A stretch of DNA of 64,000 bases, from contig NZ_LR130816.1 in NCBI RefSeq assembly GCF_900626145.1, positions 62,001-126,000 on the forward strand. Reading direction: 5' to 3'. The notes under the pieces are model-generated. The model was not told the origin of the DNA. It searched no databases and saw nothing but the letters and a program-made list of their open reading frames with translations. Numbering within the stretch: position 1 is the stretch's first letter; every line of letters begins with the position of its first letter. Source of the stretch: Intestinimonas timonensis. GTDB taxonomy: Bacteria; Bacillota; Clostridia; Oscillospirales; Oscillospiraceae. Both the position numbers and the translations under genes were made by a program. Positions 1 through 7,806 of this stretch are shown in pieces.

Positions 1-1106
1 CCACCGCCGACGCCGCCGCCAACAGCGCCCTGGACAAGGGCCACCTCTTCATTGAGCTCTACGGCGGCGTTCAGGCCCTCTCCGACCGGACGGTGGTGGA
101 GGATGTAGACCCCCAGTACTCGGTGGTGAAGCTCACCGACGGTACCATCACCTTCATCAATGCCGAGCCCAAGGACGTCACCGGCAACGGCCGGGCGGTG
201 GTGCGGCTGGCCCAGGCCCTGGAGGAGCGGGAGGTCCCTCTCCTCTACGTCCAGGCCCCCCAGAAGCTCCAGGAAAATGACGACCGCCTCCCCACCGGGG
301 TGACCGACTACGGCAACGACTACGCCGACCAGATCCTGGGTGTGCTGGCTGAGAACAACGTGGCCACCCTGGATCTGCGGGAGACGCTGGCCGACACCGG
401 CCGGGACTGGTCCTCCTTCTTCTTCCGCACCGACCACCACTGGACGCCGGAGGCCGCCTTCACCGCCCACCAGACCCTGGCGCAGGTGCTGGAGAGCGAC
501 TACGGCTTCACCATCCCGGAGGAGAACACCGACACCGCAGCCTTCACCCGGACCAATCTGTCCGACTTCTTCCTGGGCAGCCAGGGCAAGCGGGTGGGCT
601 CCCTCTACGCCGGGGTGGACGACATCGAGATCGGGAAGCCCAACTTCGACACCTACTTCACCTACTCCATCCCCATCTATGACATGGAGCGCACCGGCCC
701 CTTTGAGGAGTCCCTCCTCTTCCCGGAGCGCATCGAGGAGAAGGATTTCTTCAACGGCAATCCCTACACCCTCTACGCCGGCGGGGACTACCCCATGGCC
801 CGGATCTACAACGAGCTCTCGCCGGACCGGCCCCGGATCATGCTCCTGCGGGACTCCTACGCCTGCGTCCTCACCCCCTTCCTGGCCCTGGACTGCGGGG
901 AGCTCATCACCATCGACCTGCGGTACTTCCACGACGACCTGCTCACCTATGTGGACTGGCTGGAACCCGACCTGGTCATCGTCATGTACACCGCCGGCTC
1001 CGCCGCCCTGGATGAACTCTTCGATTTCTTCCCCAACGACACCGCCCAGCCCCAGTACGTCCTGGACCCGCCGGCGGCGGAAAAGCCGGCTCTGGGCACA
1101 AATTGA
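1..1106 (+). CDS. DHHW family protein, 5' end outside window
   Basis: The reading frame is open from the first bases of the window, so the N-terminus is missing. A GTG at 93 is internal and not a believable start, because the frame upstream (positions 3-92) reads as normal protein. About residue 140 of the visible part lies RTDHHWTPEAAF, the signature that names the DHHW family, which is related to the SGNH/AlgX-like proteins that acetylate exported polysaccharides and often sit next to an MBOAT acyltransferase. A later LLRDSYACVL segment looks like the second SGNH-type block (RDS). Such proteins normally work outside the membrane. The next gene follows after 26 bases in the same direction. 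The family assignment is firm; the acetylation role is inferred from relatives. Confidence 0.8.
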   Translation, partial: TADAAANSALDKGHLFIELYGGVQALSDRTVVEDVDPQYSVVKLTDGTITFINAEPKDVTGNGRAVVRLAQALEEREVPLLYVQAPQKLQENDDRLPTGVTDYGNDYADQILGVLAENNVATLDLRETLADTGRDWSSFFFRTDHHWTPEAAFTAHQTLAQVLESDYGFTIPEENTDTAAFTRTNLSDFFLGSQGKRVGSLYAGVDDIEIGKPNFDTYFTYSIPIYDMERTGPFEESLLFPERIEEKDFFNGNPYTLYAGGDYPMARIYNELSPDRPRIMLLRDSYACVLTPFLALDCGELITIDLRYFHDDLLTYVDWLEPDLVIVMYTAGSAALDELFDFFPNDTAQPQYVLDPPAAEKPALGTN

Positions 1107-1132
1107 CCGCTTTGACTGTGAGGTAATGTACC

Positions 1133-2317
1133 ATGCCCTCCGTCCGCCGTCTGGACTACCACTACATGGCCATGCAGATCGGCTTCTGGGCCATGTTCGC
1201 CGCCATCTGCGCCTACCAGGCCGCCCTGCTCACCAGCCGTGGCTTCACCAACGCCGAGACCGGCCTCCTCATCGCCGTCCGGTGCCTGGCCGGCATCGTC
1301 TGCCAGCCCGCCCTGGGCTCCTTCGCCGACCGCCATCCCCGCATCCCCCTGAGGCTCATCGTCTCTCTGGCCCTGGGGGTGGGGCTCGTCGCCGGGGTGG
1401 TCTTTCTCCTGTGCCCTATGGGCATGGCGGGGACCATGGCCGTCCTCATCCTCATGGGAGGCTTTGAAATCACCTCTTACCCCCTGATGGATGCCATGGC
1501 CATCCAGTTTATCCGGAAGGGCGTCCCCATTCGGTACAGCCTGGGCCGGGGCGTTGGCTCCCTGGCCTACGCCGTGTGCTGTGTGGCTCTGGGCCTCCAG
1601 GTCACCGCCTGGGGGGTGGAGACCACCCTTATTACCCACGCCGTCCTCACCGCCCTGGAGATCGTCCTGGTCATCACCTATCCCGTCTGCCCGATAGAGG
1701 AGAACAACGCCGGACCGCCCCCCGCCCCTCACTCCGCCCTGTGGCTCCTGCGGCAGAACCCCGCCTTTGCCCTCATGCTGCTGGCCATCCTCTTGGGCCT
1801 TACCGGGTGCCTGCCCATGTCCAACTTCCTGGTCAACGTGGTCACCAGCCGGGGCGGCACCGCCGGAGATCTGGGCATCGCCCTCTTCCTCATGGCCGGC
1901 TTTGAGCTGCCCACCGCCTTCTTCTTCCAGCGGCTCTACCGCCGCCTGGGGGGCGGCCGGCTCCTCCTGCTGAGCATGGTCTTCTGCTTCTTCAAGGCCC
2001 TGGCCCTCTTCCTCTCCTCCTCCCTCCCCTTCGTCCTTCTCTCCCAGCCCCTCCAGATGCTGGGCTACGGTCTCTTCACCCCCACCTCGGTGTACTACGT
2101 CAACGACTCCGTGCCGCCCGAGGACCAGGTGAAGGGCCAGACCCTGATGATGGTGGCCTCCAACGGCCTGGGCGGGGTGCTGGGGAGCCTCTTCGCCGGG
2201 TCCATCCTGGACCTGGGCGGCCCCAATGCCATGCTGCTCTTCTGTATGGCCTGCTGTACCGCCGCAGCCCTCCTGGCCTTGCTGTCACTGAAAATGTCAT
2301 CCAGGTCCGCTACATAA
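1133..2317 (+). CDS. MFS transporter (12-TM type)
   Basis: This is a 394-residue, very hydrophobic protein with about twelve membrane segments and the typical MFS loop 2-3 motif region (ALGSFADRHPR, matching the GxLaDrxgrr pattern) near residue 62. Length and pattern fit the MFS_1-like/3-phenylpropionate-type group. The substrate cannot be read from the sequence. The ATG at 1133 has a weak GAGG about ten bases upstream. It follows the DHHW gene by 26 bases, suggesting co-transcription, and is closed by a strong hairpin terminator at 2321-2354. The gene is chromosomal in composition (high GC), like its neighbours. Confidence 0.8.
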   Translation: MPSVRRLDYHYMAMQIGFWAMFAAICAYQAALLTSRGFTNAETGLLIAVRCLAGIVCQPALGSFADRHPRIPLRLIVSLALGVGLVAGVVFLLCPMGMAGTMAVLILMGGFEITSYPLMDAMAIQFIRKGVPIRYSLGRGVGSLAYAVCCVALGLQVTAWGVETTLITHAVLTALEIVLVITYPVCPIEENNAGPPPAPHSALWLLRQNPAFALMLLAILLGLTGCLPMSNFLVNVVTSRGGTAGDLGIALFLMAGFELPTAFFFQRLYRRLGGGRLLLLSMVFCFFKALALFLSSSLPFVLLSQPLQMLGYGLFTPTSVYYVNDSVPPEDQVKGQTLMMVASNGLGGVLGSLFAGSILDLGGPNAMLLFCMACCTAAALLALLSLKMSSRSAT

Positions 2318-2320
2318 CAA

Positions 2321-2354
2321 AAACCGCCTCTCCATATGGAGAGGCGGTTTTTTT
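2321..2354. terminator. Bidirectional Rho-independent terminator
   Basis: A 13-bp perfect stem (AAACCGCCTCTCC / GGAGAGGCGGTTT, loop ATAT) is followed by a T run on the plus strand and preceded by an A run, so it can terminate both the MFS gene and the convergent yedF operon. Confidence 0.9.
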
Positions 2355-2360
2355 GTCTTC

Positions 2361-2960
2361 TCACACCGTAACCACACGGGGCGCGGCCAAAAGCCGCCCC
2401 GCGATGTCGTACATATTGCTGACGGTGCCCACCTTCAGCTGCTCTGTCAGGCCGAAGTAGTTGAGGCAGGTGCCGCACACCAGGATCTCACAGCCCTTGT
2501 CCAGAAGGCTCTTCAGGCTCTCGATGACCTGGGGCTCCTCCCCGGCGGGCAGCTTCACGCCGCCGTTCATGAAGAGGAGACAGGCGGGAGGCGTGTCGCT
2601 CTGGGCCAGGGTGTAGAGGAACATCTTCATCAGGTTCTCTCCCAGTTCCCGGCTGCCGTCGCCGATGAAGTCCTTACCGATGAACACCGTGGCGCCGCCG
2701 GGGGCCGTGGGGCAGCAGGCCACCGGTTCCGGGGCGGGGGCCGCCTTCCGCTCGCCGGTGATGCGCACGGCAAAACCGCCCTCCCGGGGCGCGCTCACCG
2801 CCGTCATACCCTGGCTCTCGGCCAGCCGCGTCAGGTTCTCCACGGCGATCTGGTTGTCCACCGCCACCGTCACATCGTTCTCGCCGCTGTCCAGGGCCTG
2901 CTTGGCCAGGACCACCGGCATGGGGCAGGCCTTGCCCATGGCGTCAATTTCCACTGCCAT
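2361..2960 (-). CDS. yedF: Sulfurtransferase-like selenium metabolism protein YedF
   Basis: This 199-residue protein has an N-terminal TusA/SirA-like domain with the motif DAMGKACPMPVVLAK (the conserved CPxP, Cys about residue 13) and a C-terminal DsrE-like domain (about 95-195) that contains several cysteines (CEILVCGTCLNYFG). This two-domain architecture is the YedF family, which marks genomes with selenium metabolism, especially selenium-dependent molybdenum hydroxylases. The start was set at the ATG at 2960, which has AAAGGTGG seven bases upstream. An in-frame GTG at 2978 would place that ribosome site inside the gene. It is the last gene of a minus-strand operon yqeC-yqeB-selD-DUF3343-yedF. 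A role in selenium/sulfur delivery is inferred from the family. Confidence 0.88.
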   Translation of the reverse strand: MAVEIDAMGKACPMPVVLAKQALDSGENDVTVAVDNQIAVENLTRLAESQGMTAVSAPREGGFAVRITGERKAAPAPEPVACCPTAPGGATVFIGKDFIGDGSRELGENLMKMFLYTLAQSDTPPACLLFMNGGVKLPAGEEPQVIESLKSLLDKGCEILVCGTCLNYFGLTEQLKVGTVSNMYDIAGRLLAAPRVVTV

Positions 2961-2974
2961 ATCACGTCCACCTT

Positions 2975-3238
2975 TCACAGTTTATCGTTCCACGGGACGG
3001 GCGTCCCGTCCACCACCTGGTAGCGCCGGTACGCCCCCGGCGGCACCAGGCCGTCCTTTAACGCTCCATCCAGAACCGGGCCATCCCCGTCCTCGATCCG
3101 GAGCGAAATGCCACAGGCGGCGGTAATCTGCCGCAGGGTGGGCATCACCGTCACCGCCATTCTGGTTTTCAAAGCCCGTTCCGCCGCCATGGCGGCATGG
3201 GTGCTCTCGAAGGCAAGTAACTGATAGGTCTCCCTCAC
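2975..3238 (-). CDS. DUF3343 putative Se/S carrier-like protein
   Basis: This is an 87-residue protein matching the DUF3343 pattern: a short ferredoxin-like fold starting YQLLAFESTHAAMAAERALK and a central TLRQITAACGISLRIE stretch with a conserved Cys. Members are annotated as putative selenium or sulfur carriers and travel with yedF and selD. The GTG start at 3238 overlaps the selD stop in a GTGA arrangement, which indicates translational coupling; a longer in-frame extension upstream would read deeper into selD. It ends 15 bases before the yedF start. The function is inferred from context and is not biochemically established. Confidence 0.8.
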   Translation of the reverse strand: MRETYQLLAFESTHAAMAAERALKTRMAVTVMPTLRQITAACGISLRIEDGDGPVLDGALKDGLVPPGAYRRYQVVDGTPVPWNDKL

Positions 3239-4278
3239 GGCTTCACCACAATGGAGCAATCGGCCCGCTTGGCCTCCACATAGCCCACCTGGGCGGCGCA
3301 GGGGATGCGGTCCCTCAGGGCGGTGAGGAGCTCTTGGGCATCCTTCTCCGCCACTGCGATGAGGAGTCCGCCGGAGGTCTGGGGGTCGTAGAGGAGGTCC
3401 TGGATGGCCAGGGGCACCTCCCCCTCCACCTTGGTGGAGGACTCGGCGAAGTGGCGGTTGCGGTACATGCCCTCGGGGAGAAGCCCCATCTCGGCCAGGG
3501 ACCGCACCCCGGGCAGGAAGGGGATGTGCCCGCTCTCGATGACCACCGTAGCGCCGCCGCCCCGGGCCATCTCCAGACTGTGGCCCAGGAGGCCGAAGCC
3601 GGTGACGTCGGTACAGCTGCCCACGTCAAAGTTCACCATGATGTCCCGGGCCGTCTTGTTGAGGGTGCGCATCTGCTCCACCGCCTGGCGGTAGAGGTCC
3701 GGGTCGGCCAGCCCCGCCTTGGCGGCGGTGGCGGTAACGCCGATGCCCAGGGCCTTGGTGAGGAGGAGCACATCCCCCGGTCGGGCCCGGTCGTTGCGGA
3801 GGATGCGCCCCGGGTGCACGAAGCCGGACACCGCCAGGCCATACTTGGGCTCCTTGTCCTGGATGGTGTGGCCGCCGGTGATAATGGTCCCCGCCTCGTA
3901 GGCCTTCTCATAGCCCCCCCGGAGGACGCCGTGAACGGCCTCCCGGTCCATCTGGGGGGAGACGCACATCACGTTGAGGGCCAGCTTGGGCTCCCCCCCC
4001 ATGGCGTACACATCGCTGATGGCGTTGGCAGCGGCAATCTGGCCAAAGAGGTAGGGGTCGTCCACGATGGGCGGGAAAAAATCCACCGTCTGGACCAGGG
4101 CCAGGTCGTCGGAGAGCTGGTACACCGAGGCGTCGTCACTGGTGTCATAGCCCACCAGCAGCTTGGGGTCGGTGCGGGTGGGCAGGCCCTCCAGCAGCTG
4201 GGCCAGGACCCCCGCCCCCACCTTGGCGCCGCAGCCGGCGCACTCGGCCAATTTGGTCAGTTGGATGTCCGATGCCAT
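3235..4278 (-). CDS. selD: Selenide, water dikinase SelD (Cys form)
   Basis: This 347-residue enzyme makes selenophosphate from selenide and ATP. The N-terminus carries AGCGAKVGAG, giving the catalytic Cys three residues before the catalytic Lys; the codon is TGC, so this is not a selenocysteine version. Downstream come GYDTSDDASVYQLSDD and DFFPPIVDDPYLFGQIAAANA, the AIRS/PurM-like ATP- and Mg-binding region, and a DVTGFGLLGH signature. The ATG at 4278 is preceded by GGAGGAGAG. The gene starts inside the end of yqeB (22-base overlap) and couples to DUF3343 by GTGA. With yqeB, yqeC and an XdhC gene beside it, selenophosphate is probably used for a selenium-molybdenum cofactor; whether it also serves Sec-tRNA or selenouridine cannot be judged here. 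Confidence 0.93.
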   Translation of the reverse strand: MASDIQLTKLAECAGCGAKVGAGVLAQLLEGLPTRTDPKLLVGYDTSDDASVYQLSDDLALVQTVDFFPPIVDDPYLFGQIAAANAISDVYAMGGEPKLALNVMCVSPQMDREAVHGVLRGGYEKAYEAGTIITGGHTIQDKEPKYGLAVSGFVHPGRILRNDRARPGDVLLLTKALGIGVTATAAKAGLADPDLYRQAVEQMRTLNKTARDIMVNFDVGSCTDVTGFGLLGHSLEMARGGGATVVIESGHIPFLPGVRSLAEMGLLPEGMYRNRHFAESSTKVEGEVPLAIQDLLYDPQTSGGLLIAVAEKDAQELLTALRDRIPCAAQVGYVEAKRADCSIVVKP

Positions 4279-5075
4279 TGTATCTCTCCTCCCTTGCTCC
4301 ATTGGCACATGAGGGCCTCCAGAACCCCGCCGCCCACCGCACGGGCCTTGTCCGAGACGGAGAAGCAGTGCTCCCGGCGGCATCTGGGGTCTACGTCCCC
4401 CGCCTTCATGCCGGCAAAGACCGGCGTCCCCTCCGGCAGCAGGCCCCGGACCACACCGGTGATCTGGGCCTTCATGGGGGCGTCCCCCACACGGCCCACG
4501 GTCTGCCCCGCCTGCACCGTGTCACCAATGGCGGCCCGGGGGACGAAGCTCCCCTCCGCCGGCGCCCGGAGGAGCCGCTCGATGGTATAGCCGCCGATGT
4601 CGCCGGGGGTGCCGGTATTGGGGGCCGGGGAACGATCCCACAGCACCCGGCCCAGGTCATGGCCCCGCTGGGTCTCCACAGCGGCGTGGCAGTCCACCCC
4701 GGGGGTAAAGCCGGGACCCACCCCCACCACAGCGGGGGCGTCTGCGAGGGCGGTGCCCAGGTTCTTCTTGGCCAGGATGGCGTCCACCACCCCATCGGGC
4801 TTCAGAGCGGGGACACAGGTCCCCTCCGGGTCCACCAGTACCGCCACCTTACCCGCCCGGACGCAGTCCAGCGCCTCCTGAGGGCTCTGAACCAGGACAG
4901 CGGTGATACCCTCCACTTCCGCTGTCCCCCGATAAACCGCCTGGGAGAAGGCCACGGTGCAGCGCACCGTGGTGGGCTGGGCGGTCTCGGTCATCACCAC
5001 GGAGCACCCGGCCCGGAACAGCCGGCAGGCGATCCCCGTGGCCAGGTCTCCCGCTCCTTTTACAACGATCAGCAT
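4257..5075 (-). CDS. yqeB: Selenium-dependent molybdenum hydroxylase system protein YqeB
   Basis: This 272-residue protein begins MLIVVKGAGDLATGIACRL, a Rossmann-type GxGxxxxG nucleotide-binding start, followed by VVMTETAQPTTVRCTVAFSQA, which is characteristic of the YqeB (EF2563) family. The middle holds AVVGVGPGFTPGVDC, and the C-terminal half contains a biotinyl/lipoyl-like hammerhead pattern (IGDTVQAGQTVGRVG). YqeB is a genomic marker of selenium-dependent molybdenum hydroxylases; its exact step is unknown. It lies between yqeC (7-base overlap) and selD (22-base overlap), consistent with one operon. Confidence 0.88.
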   Translation of the reverse strand: MLIVVKGAGDLATGIACRLFRAGCSVVMTETAQPTTVRCTVAFSQAVYRGTAEVEGITAVLVQSPQEALDCVRAGKVAVLVDPEGTCVPALKPDGVVDAILAKKNLGTALADAPAVVGVGPGFTPGVDCHAAVETQRGHDLGRVLWDRSPAPNTGTPGDIGGYTIERLLRAPAEGSFVPRAAIGDTVQAGQTVGRVGDAPMKAQITGVVRGLLPEGTPVFAGMKAGDVDPRCRREHCFSVSDKARAVGGGVLEALMCQWSKGGEIQWHRTSN

Positions 5076-5806
5076 GAAAACACCTCTTTGACACAGTCGG
5101 TCTCTCGAAGAGCGGCGGCCACCACCCGGGTGCCCGGCAGACAGGTCTGAATGACCCGGGCGGTCTCCCGGGCCAGGGCCAGCTCCGTCGGGCCGTCGGC
5201 CTGGTTAAGGAGGACCCGGAACTTTTTCGGGTCCCCCACCCCCTTGAACTGTCCCGCCTCGTGGGTGAGGAGCCGGGCCAGCATCGCCGGGGCGACAATG
5301 GTCTCCTCCCCTACCCCCAGCAGGGCACAGGCCAGGTGGGGCCGGTGGCAGGTCTCCCCGATGGGACGGCCCAGGGCGGACAGCCCCGCCACCGCCACCA
5401 CGGCGGCACAGCCGGGGATGAGACAGGGCTCGTGGCCTGCCGGGGCCTTCATGGGCAGGCGCTTGGCTCCGTCGGCCTCGGCCACCCCGAACCCAAAGAG
5501 GGCCAGTCCCTGATCCAGCACCTCCGGCGGCGGAGCGATCAGCTTGCCCGTCTCCGGCTCGGTTCCGGCAGCGCAGGCAGCGAGCCCCGCCCGGCGGGCC
5601 GCCTCCAGCTCCTCCAGGGTCCCCACCAGGGGGCCGGCGGCCCGGCCCTGCTCCACACCGATGTGGGTGGTGGTGGCGGCTAGGGCGGGCAGGCCCCGCC
5701 CGATGCGCTCCTCTACCAGGCGCAGCATGAGGCTGCTCTTGCCCCCACCGCCCACCAGGCAGGTCCAACCCTCCGGCGGCAGCGCCAGGGCCTCCAGAAG
5801 CTCCAT
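5069..5806 (-). CDS. yqeC: Putative selenium-dependent hydroxylase accessory protein YqeC
   Basis: This is a 245-residue protein with an N-terminal P-loop-like motif LVGGGGKSSLMLRL (about residues 17-30) and ATTTHIG shortly after, both diagnostic of YqeC. A later EADGAKRLPMKAPAGHEP segment is also typical. The family is found only with selenium-dependent molybdenum hydroxylase genes and is proposed to act in selenium insertion into the molybdenum cofactor. The ATG at 5806 has CGGAGGG upstream. It is the first gene of the minus-strand selenium operon, and its roughly 190-base leader contains a 12-bp hairpin (5855-5891). Confidence 0.87.
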   Translation of the reverse strand: MELLEALALPPEGWTCLVGGGGKSSLMLRLVEERIGRGLPALAATTTHIGVEQGRAAGPLVGTLEELEAARRAGLAACAAGTEPETGKLIAPPPEVLDQGLALFGFGVAEADGAKRLPMKAPAGHEPCLIPGCAAVVAVAGLSALGRPIGETCHRPHLACALLGVGEETIVAPAMLARLLTHEAGQFKGVGDPKKFRVLLNQADGPTELALARETARVIQTCLPGTRVVAAALRETDCVKEVFSC

Positions 5807-5854
5807 CGGTATCCCTCCGTTATCTTTTTGTCAGAATAATGACAGGGTGACAAA

Positions 5855-5891
5855 ACCAAAGACCGGGCAGCGGCGCCTTCCGGCCTTTGGT
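5855..5891 (-). other. Leader hairpin upstream of yqeC
   Basis: An inverted repeat ACCAAAG-A-CCGG / CCGG-C-CTTTGGT (11 pairs plus a G-T pair, one A-C mismatch, 11-base loop) lies in the minus-strand leader of yqeC. On that strand it is followed by TTTTGT, so it could act as a weak attenuator or as a regulator site. No ligand-binding class was recognised. Confidence 0.4.
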
Positions 5892-5994
5892 CCGCAAACA
5901 CATGACGTATGTTCTTGCAGAAACACCGGTTTCATCTTTTACTTTATATGTTGCATTCCCATAAATGTTGAGTCGTTATCCTTAGAATAGCATA

Positions 5995-6023
5995 TTGCAT
6001 CCTGTAAGTCAAACCGCTATAAT
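5995..6023 (+). promoter_or_regulatory. Sigma-A promoter for the ModE-like/XdhC operon
   Basis: TTGCAT at 5995-6000, a 17-base spacer, then a perfect TATAAT at 6018-6023, 33 bases before the chosen ATG at 6056. Spacing and hexamers fit a housekeeping promoter. It lies in the divergent intergenic region shared with the yqeC operon. Confidence 0.75.
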
Positions 6024-6055
6024 GCAGGTAACAAAACATGAAAGGCGGCGGTACC

Positions 6056-6418
6056 ATGGGAGAACTGGCACTGGAGCTTCGGATGACGCTCAGGCTCTTT
6101 TTCGGCGGCGAGAAATGCTTCGGACCTGGCCCCGCCGCCCTTCTGGAGGCCACCGACCGTCTGGGGTCCCTGCGGGCCGCGGCGGCGGAGGCCGACATGG
6201 CCTATTCCAAGGCCTGGACCAGTCTGCGTGCCTGCGAGCAGGCCCTTGGCTTCCCCCTGCTGGAGCGTGAGGCCGGCGGACGTCGGGGCGGCGGATCACG
6301 GCTCACCAAGGAAGGGCGTGACCTTCTGGCGGGCTATCGGGAGCTGGAGCGGCGCATGGACCAGGAGGGGACACGGCTCCTTCGGGAGCTGCTGCCCCAG
6401 TTGGCCATAGAAGGGTGA
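6056..6418 (+). CDS. ModE/LysR-type winged-helix DNA-binding protein
   Basis: This 120-residue protein is built of a single winged helix-turn-helix of the LysR/ModE N-terminal kind: LGSLRAAAAEADMAYSKAWTSLRACEQALGFPLLERE, with the typical wing GGGSRLTKEGRDLL. It lacks the C-terminal TOBE molybdate-binding domains of full ModE, as do many short relatives in Clostridia. The start was placed at the ATG at 6056 because AAAGGCGG sits about eight bases before it, whereas the ATG at 6038 lies upstream of that ribosome site. The XdhC gene follows two bases after its stop. It probably regulates the adjacent selenium/molybdenum genes in both directions; this is inferred from position only. Confidence 0.8.
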   Translation: MGELALELRMTLRLFFGGEKCFGPGPAALLEATDRLGSLRAAAAEADMAYSKAWTSLRACEQALGFPLLEREAGGRRGGGSRLTKEGRDLLAGYRELERRMDQEGTRLLRELLPQLAIEG

Positions 6419-6420
6419 AT

Positions 6421-7428
6421 ATGGAGAACTTGCTGCGGGAGGCTGTCCGCCGGCTGACCCTGGGGCGGAGCCTGGCCTTCGCCGGGGTGGCGGAGCGGAC
6501 CGGCTCGGCGCCCCGGGGGCCGGGCGCCCTGCTGCTGGCGGAGCCGAGTGTTCCCGCCCTGGGCACCGTGGGCGGCGGACTGTTGGAGGCCCGCGTTCGG
6601 GAACTGGCCCTGGAGCGTCTTTCTCAGGGCGGCGGCGGACCGGTCTCCTTCTCTCTGGAGCACGATGGACTGGTCCCCCGTGAGCGCCACAGCGCCGACG
6701 TGACCTTATGGCTTCAGGCCCTCCCCGCCGGGGACGGCGCCCTTCTGACCGCCCTGGAGGGGGCGGCGGACCGTTTGGCCGCCGGGGCGACGGGCTGCCT
6801 GCTGTGGGAGGGCTTTGGCCCTCCCCGGCTTCTGGACCGCCGGCCGGAGGGCGCGGGCGGAGGCGCCGCCGGACTGGTCTCCGACCCCCGCGGCAAGCCT
6901 GCCTTTTGGCTGGAGCTGCGCCGGCCCTGCCGGGTCTTTCTCTATGGAGCCGGCCACGTGGCGGTGGAGACTGCTTCCCTGCTGGCCCGGATGGGCTTTG
7001 CCTGCATCGTGCTGGACGACCGGCTGGACTTCGCCCGGTCGGACCGCTTTCCCGGCGCGGAGGAGGTCCGCTGCCGGGATCTGGAGCACCTCGCCCTCGA
7101 CGACCTGCCCGGCCCGGAGGACTGCGTCCTCCTCATGAGCCGGAGTCATAATCTTGACCTCATCCTCCTTCGGGCCATTCTGCCGGTGGAGCCCGCCTTT
7201 CTGGGGGTGCTGGGCAGCCGGAAAAAGGGGGACTTTCTCCGCACCGCCCTGGCCGCCGAGGGATTCTCCCAGGGCGCTCTGGACCGCATCGTCCTGCCGG
7301 TGGGGCTCCCCCTGGGAGGCGAGACCCCGGAAGAGATCGCCTTGAGCGTGGCCGCCCAGTTGGTCCAGCTCCGGGCCCGCGGAGCACTGGTTCCCGCTTT
7401 GTCGAAAAAATCTGAAAAAAACTGTTGA
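6421..7428 (+). CDS. XdhC/CoxI family molybdenum hydroxylase maturation protein
   Basis: This 335-residue protein has an N-terminal XdhC_CoxI part (VAERTGSAPRGPGALLL, then GTVGGGLLEARV) and a C-terminal Rossmann part with VFLYGAGHVAVETASLLARM and CIVLDDRLDFARSDRFP. XdhC proteins bind molybdenum cofactor, help its sulfuration and insert it into xanthine dehydrogenase-type enzymes; in selenium users they accompany YqeB and YqeC. The ATG at 6421 follows AGAAGGG with good spacing; a GTG at 6415 overlaps the upstream stop and is a possible alternative. The stop codon lies inside the -35 box of the tRNA promoter. Confidence 0.87.
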   Translation: MENLLREAVRRLTLGRSLAFAGVAERTGSAPRGPGALLLAEPSVPALGTVGGGLLEARVRELALERLSQGGGGPVSFSLEHDGLVPRERHSADVTLWLQALPAGDGALLTALEGAADRLAAGATGCLLWEGFGPPRLLDRRPEGAGGGAAGLVSDPRGKPAFWLELRRPCRVFLYGAGHVAVETASLLARMGFACIVLDDRLDFARSDRFPGAEEVRCRDLEHLALDDLPGPEDCVLLMSRSHNLDLILLRAILPVEPAFLGVLGSRKKGDFLRTALAAEGFSQGALDRIVLPVGLPLGGETPEEIALSVAAQLVQLRARGALVPALSKKSEKNC

Positions 7429-7453
7429 CATCTCCCCGTGCCTATGGTAATAT
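7425..7453 (+). promoter_or_regulatory. Promoter of tRNA-Leu
   Basis: TTGACA at 7425-7430, a 17-base spacer and TAATAT at 7448-7453, about 46 bases before the tRNA. The -35 box contains the stop codon of the XdhC gene. Confidence 0.8.
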
Positions 7454-7499
7454 ACTTCTTGCGTTGAGTAACACGAAGGCAAAAAACGCCAAACCACTT

Positions 7500-7586
7500 G
7501 CGCGAGTGGTGGAATTGGTAGACTCGCTGGCTTCAGGTGCCAGTGCTCGCAAGGGCGTGCGGGTTCGACTCCCGCCTCGCGCACCA
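7500..7586 (+). tRNA. tRNA-Leu (anticodon CAG)
   Basis: The 87-base class II tRNA has acceptor arms GCGCGAG / CTCGCGC, anticodon stem CTGGC / GCCAG enclosing loop TTCAGGT (anticodon CAG), a short variable arm (TGCTCGCAAGGGCGT region), T-loop GGGTTCGACTCCC and an encoded CCA end. The mobile element begins within a few hundred bases downstream, but no duplicated tRNA 3' end was found at the far side. Confidence 0.95.
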
Positions 7587-7614
7587 ACTAAGGTTGCTGA
7601 AAAAGATGCAACCC

Positions 7615-7650
7615 CTGAAACCCTTGCTGCGGCAAGGGTTTCAGCCGTTT
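7615..7650 (+). terminator. Hairpin downstream of tRNA-Leu
   Basis: Perfect 13-bp stem CTGAAACCCTTGC / GCAAGGGTTTCAG with loop TGCG, followed by CCGTTTT. It is likely the tRNA transcript terminator, though the T run is short. Confidence 0.6.
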
Positions 7651-7745
7651 TAGAGGGAAAAATCGAGCACCAACCGAGATGGAGATGCAAAAGGCCATTT
7701 TCGTGATGTGGTGTGATTCGAACCTCTGAGCAAAGAGAAAACAGC

Positions 7746-7806
7746 GAGAGAAGCCCCCGCTGGTAGTTCAAATCGAACTGCCAACGGGGGCTTCTCTCTT
7801 TTTATT
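7746..7806 (+). terminator. Strong terminator hairpin near the ICE left end
   Basis: Stem GAGAGAAGCCCCCG / CGGGGGCTTCTCTC encloses an inner stem TGGTAGTTC / GAACTGCCA (one G-T pair), followed by TTTTTATTA. It would insulate the element from chromosomal transcription. Confidence 0.8.

Noticed and set aside
947-1732. Long open frames antisense to the MFS, selD, adhesin and virB4 genes
   Set aside because: They arise from high GC content and codon bias of the real genes; products are low-complexity and lack ribosome sites.
4200-4278. Possible selenocysteine codon in SelD
   Set aside because: The catalytic position is TGC (Cys), not TGA, and the frame is otherwise ordinary.
7705-7725. AGGTTCGAATC on the minus strand, resembling a tRNA T-loop remnant
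   Set aside because: The flanking bases do not form a five-pair T stem and no acceptor or anticodon arm fits nearby.
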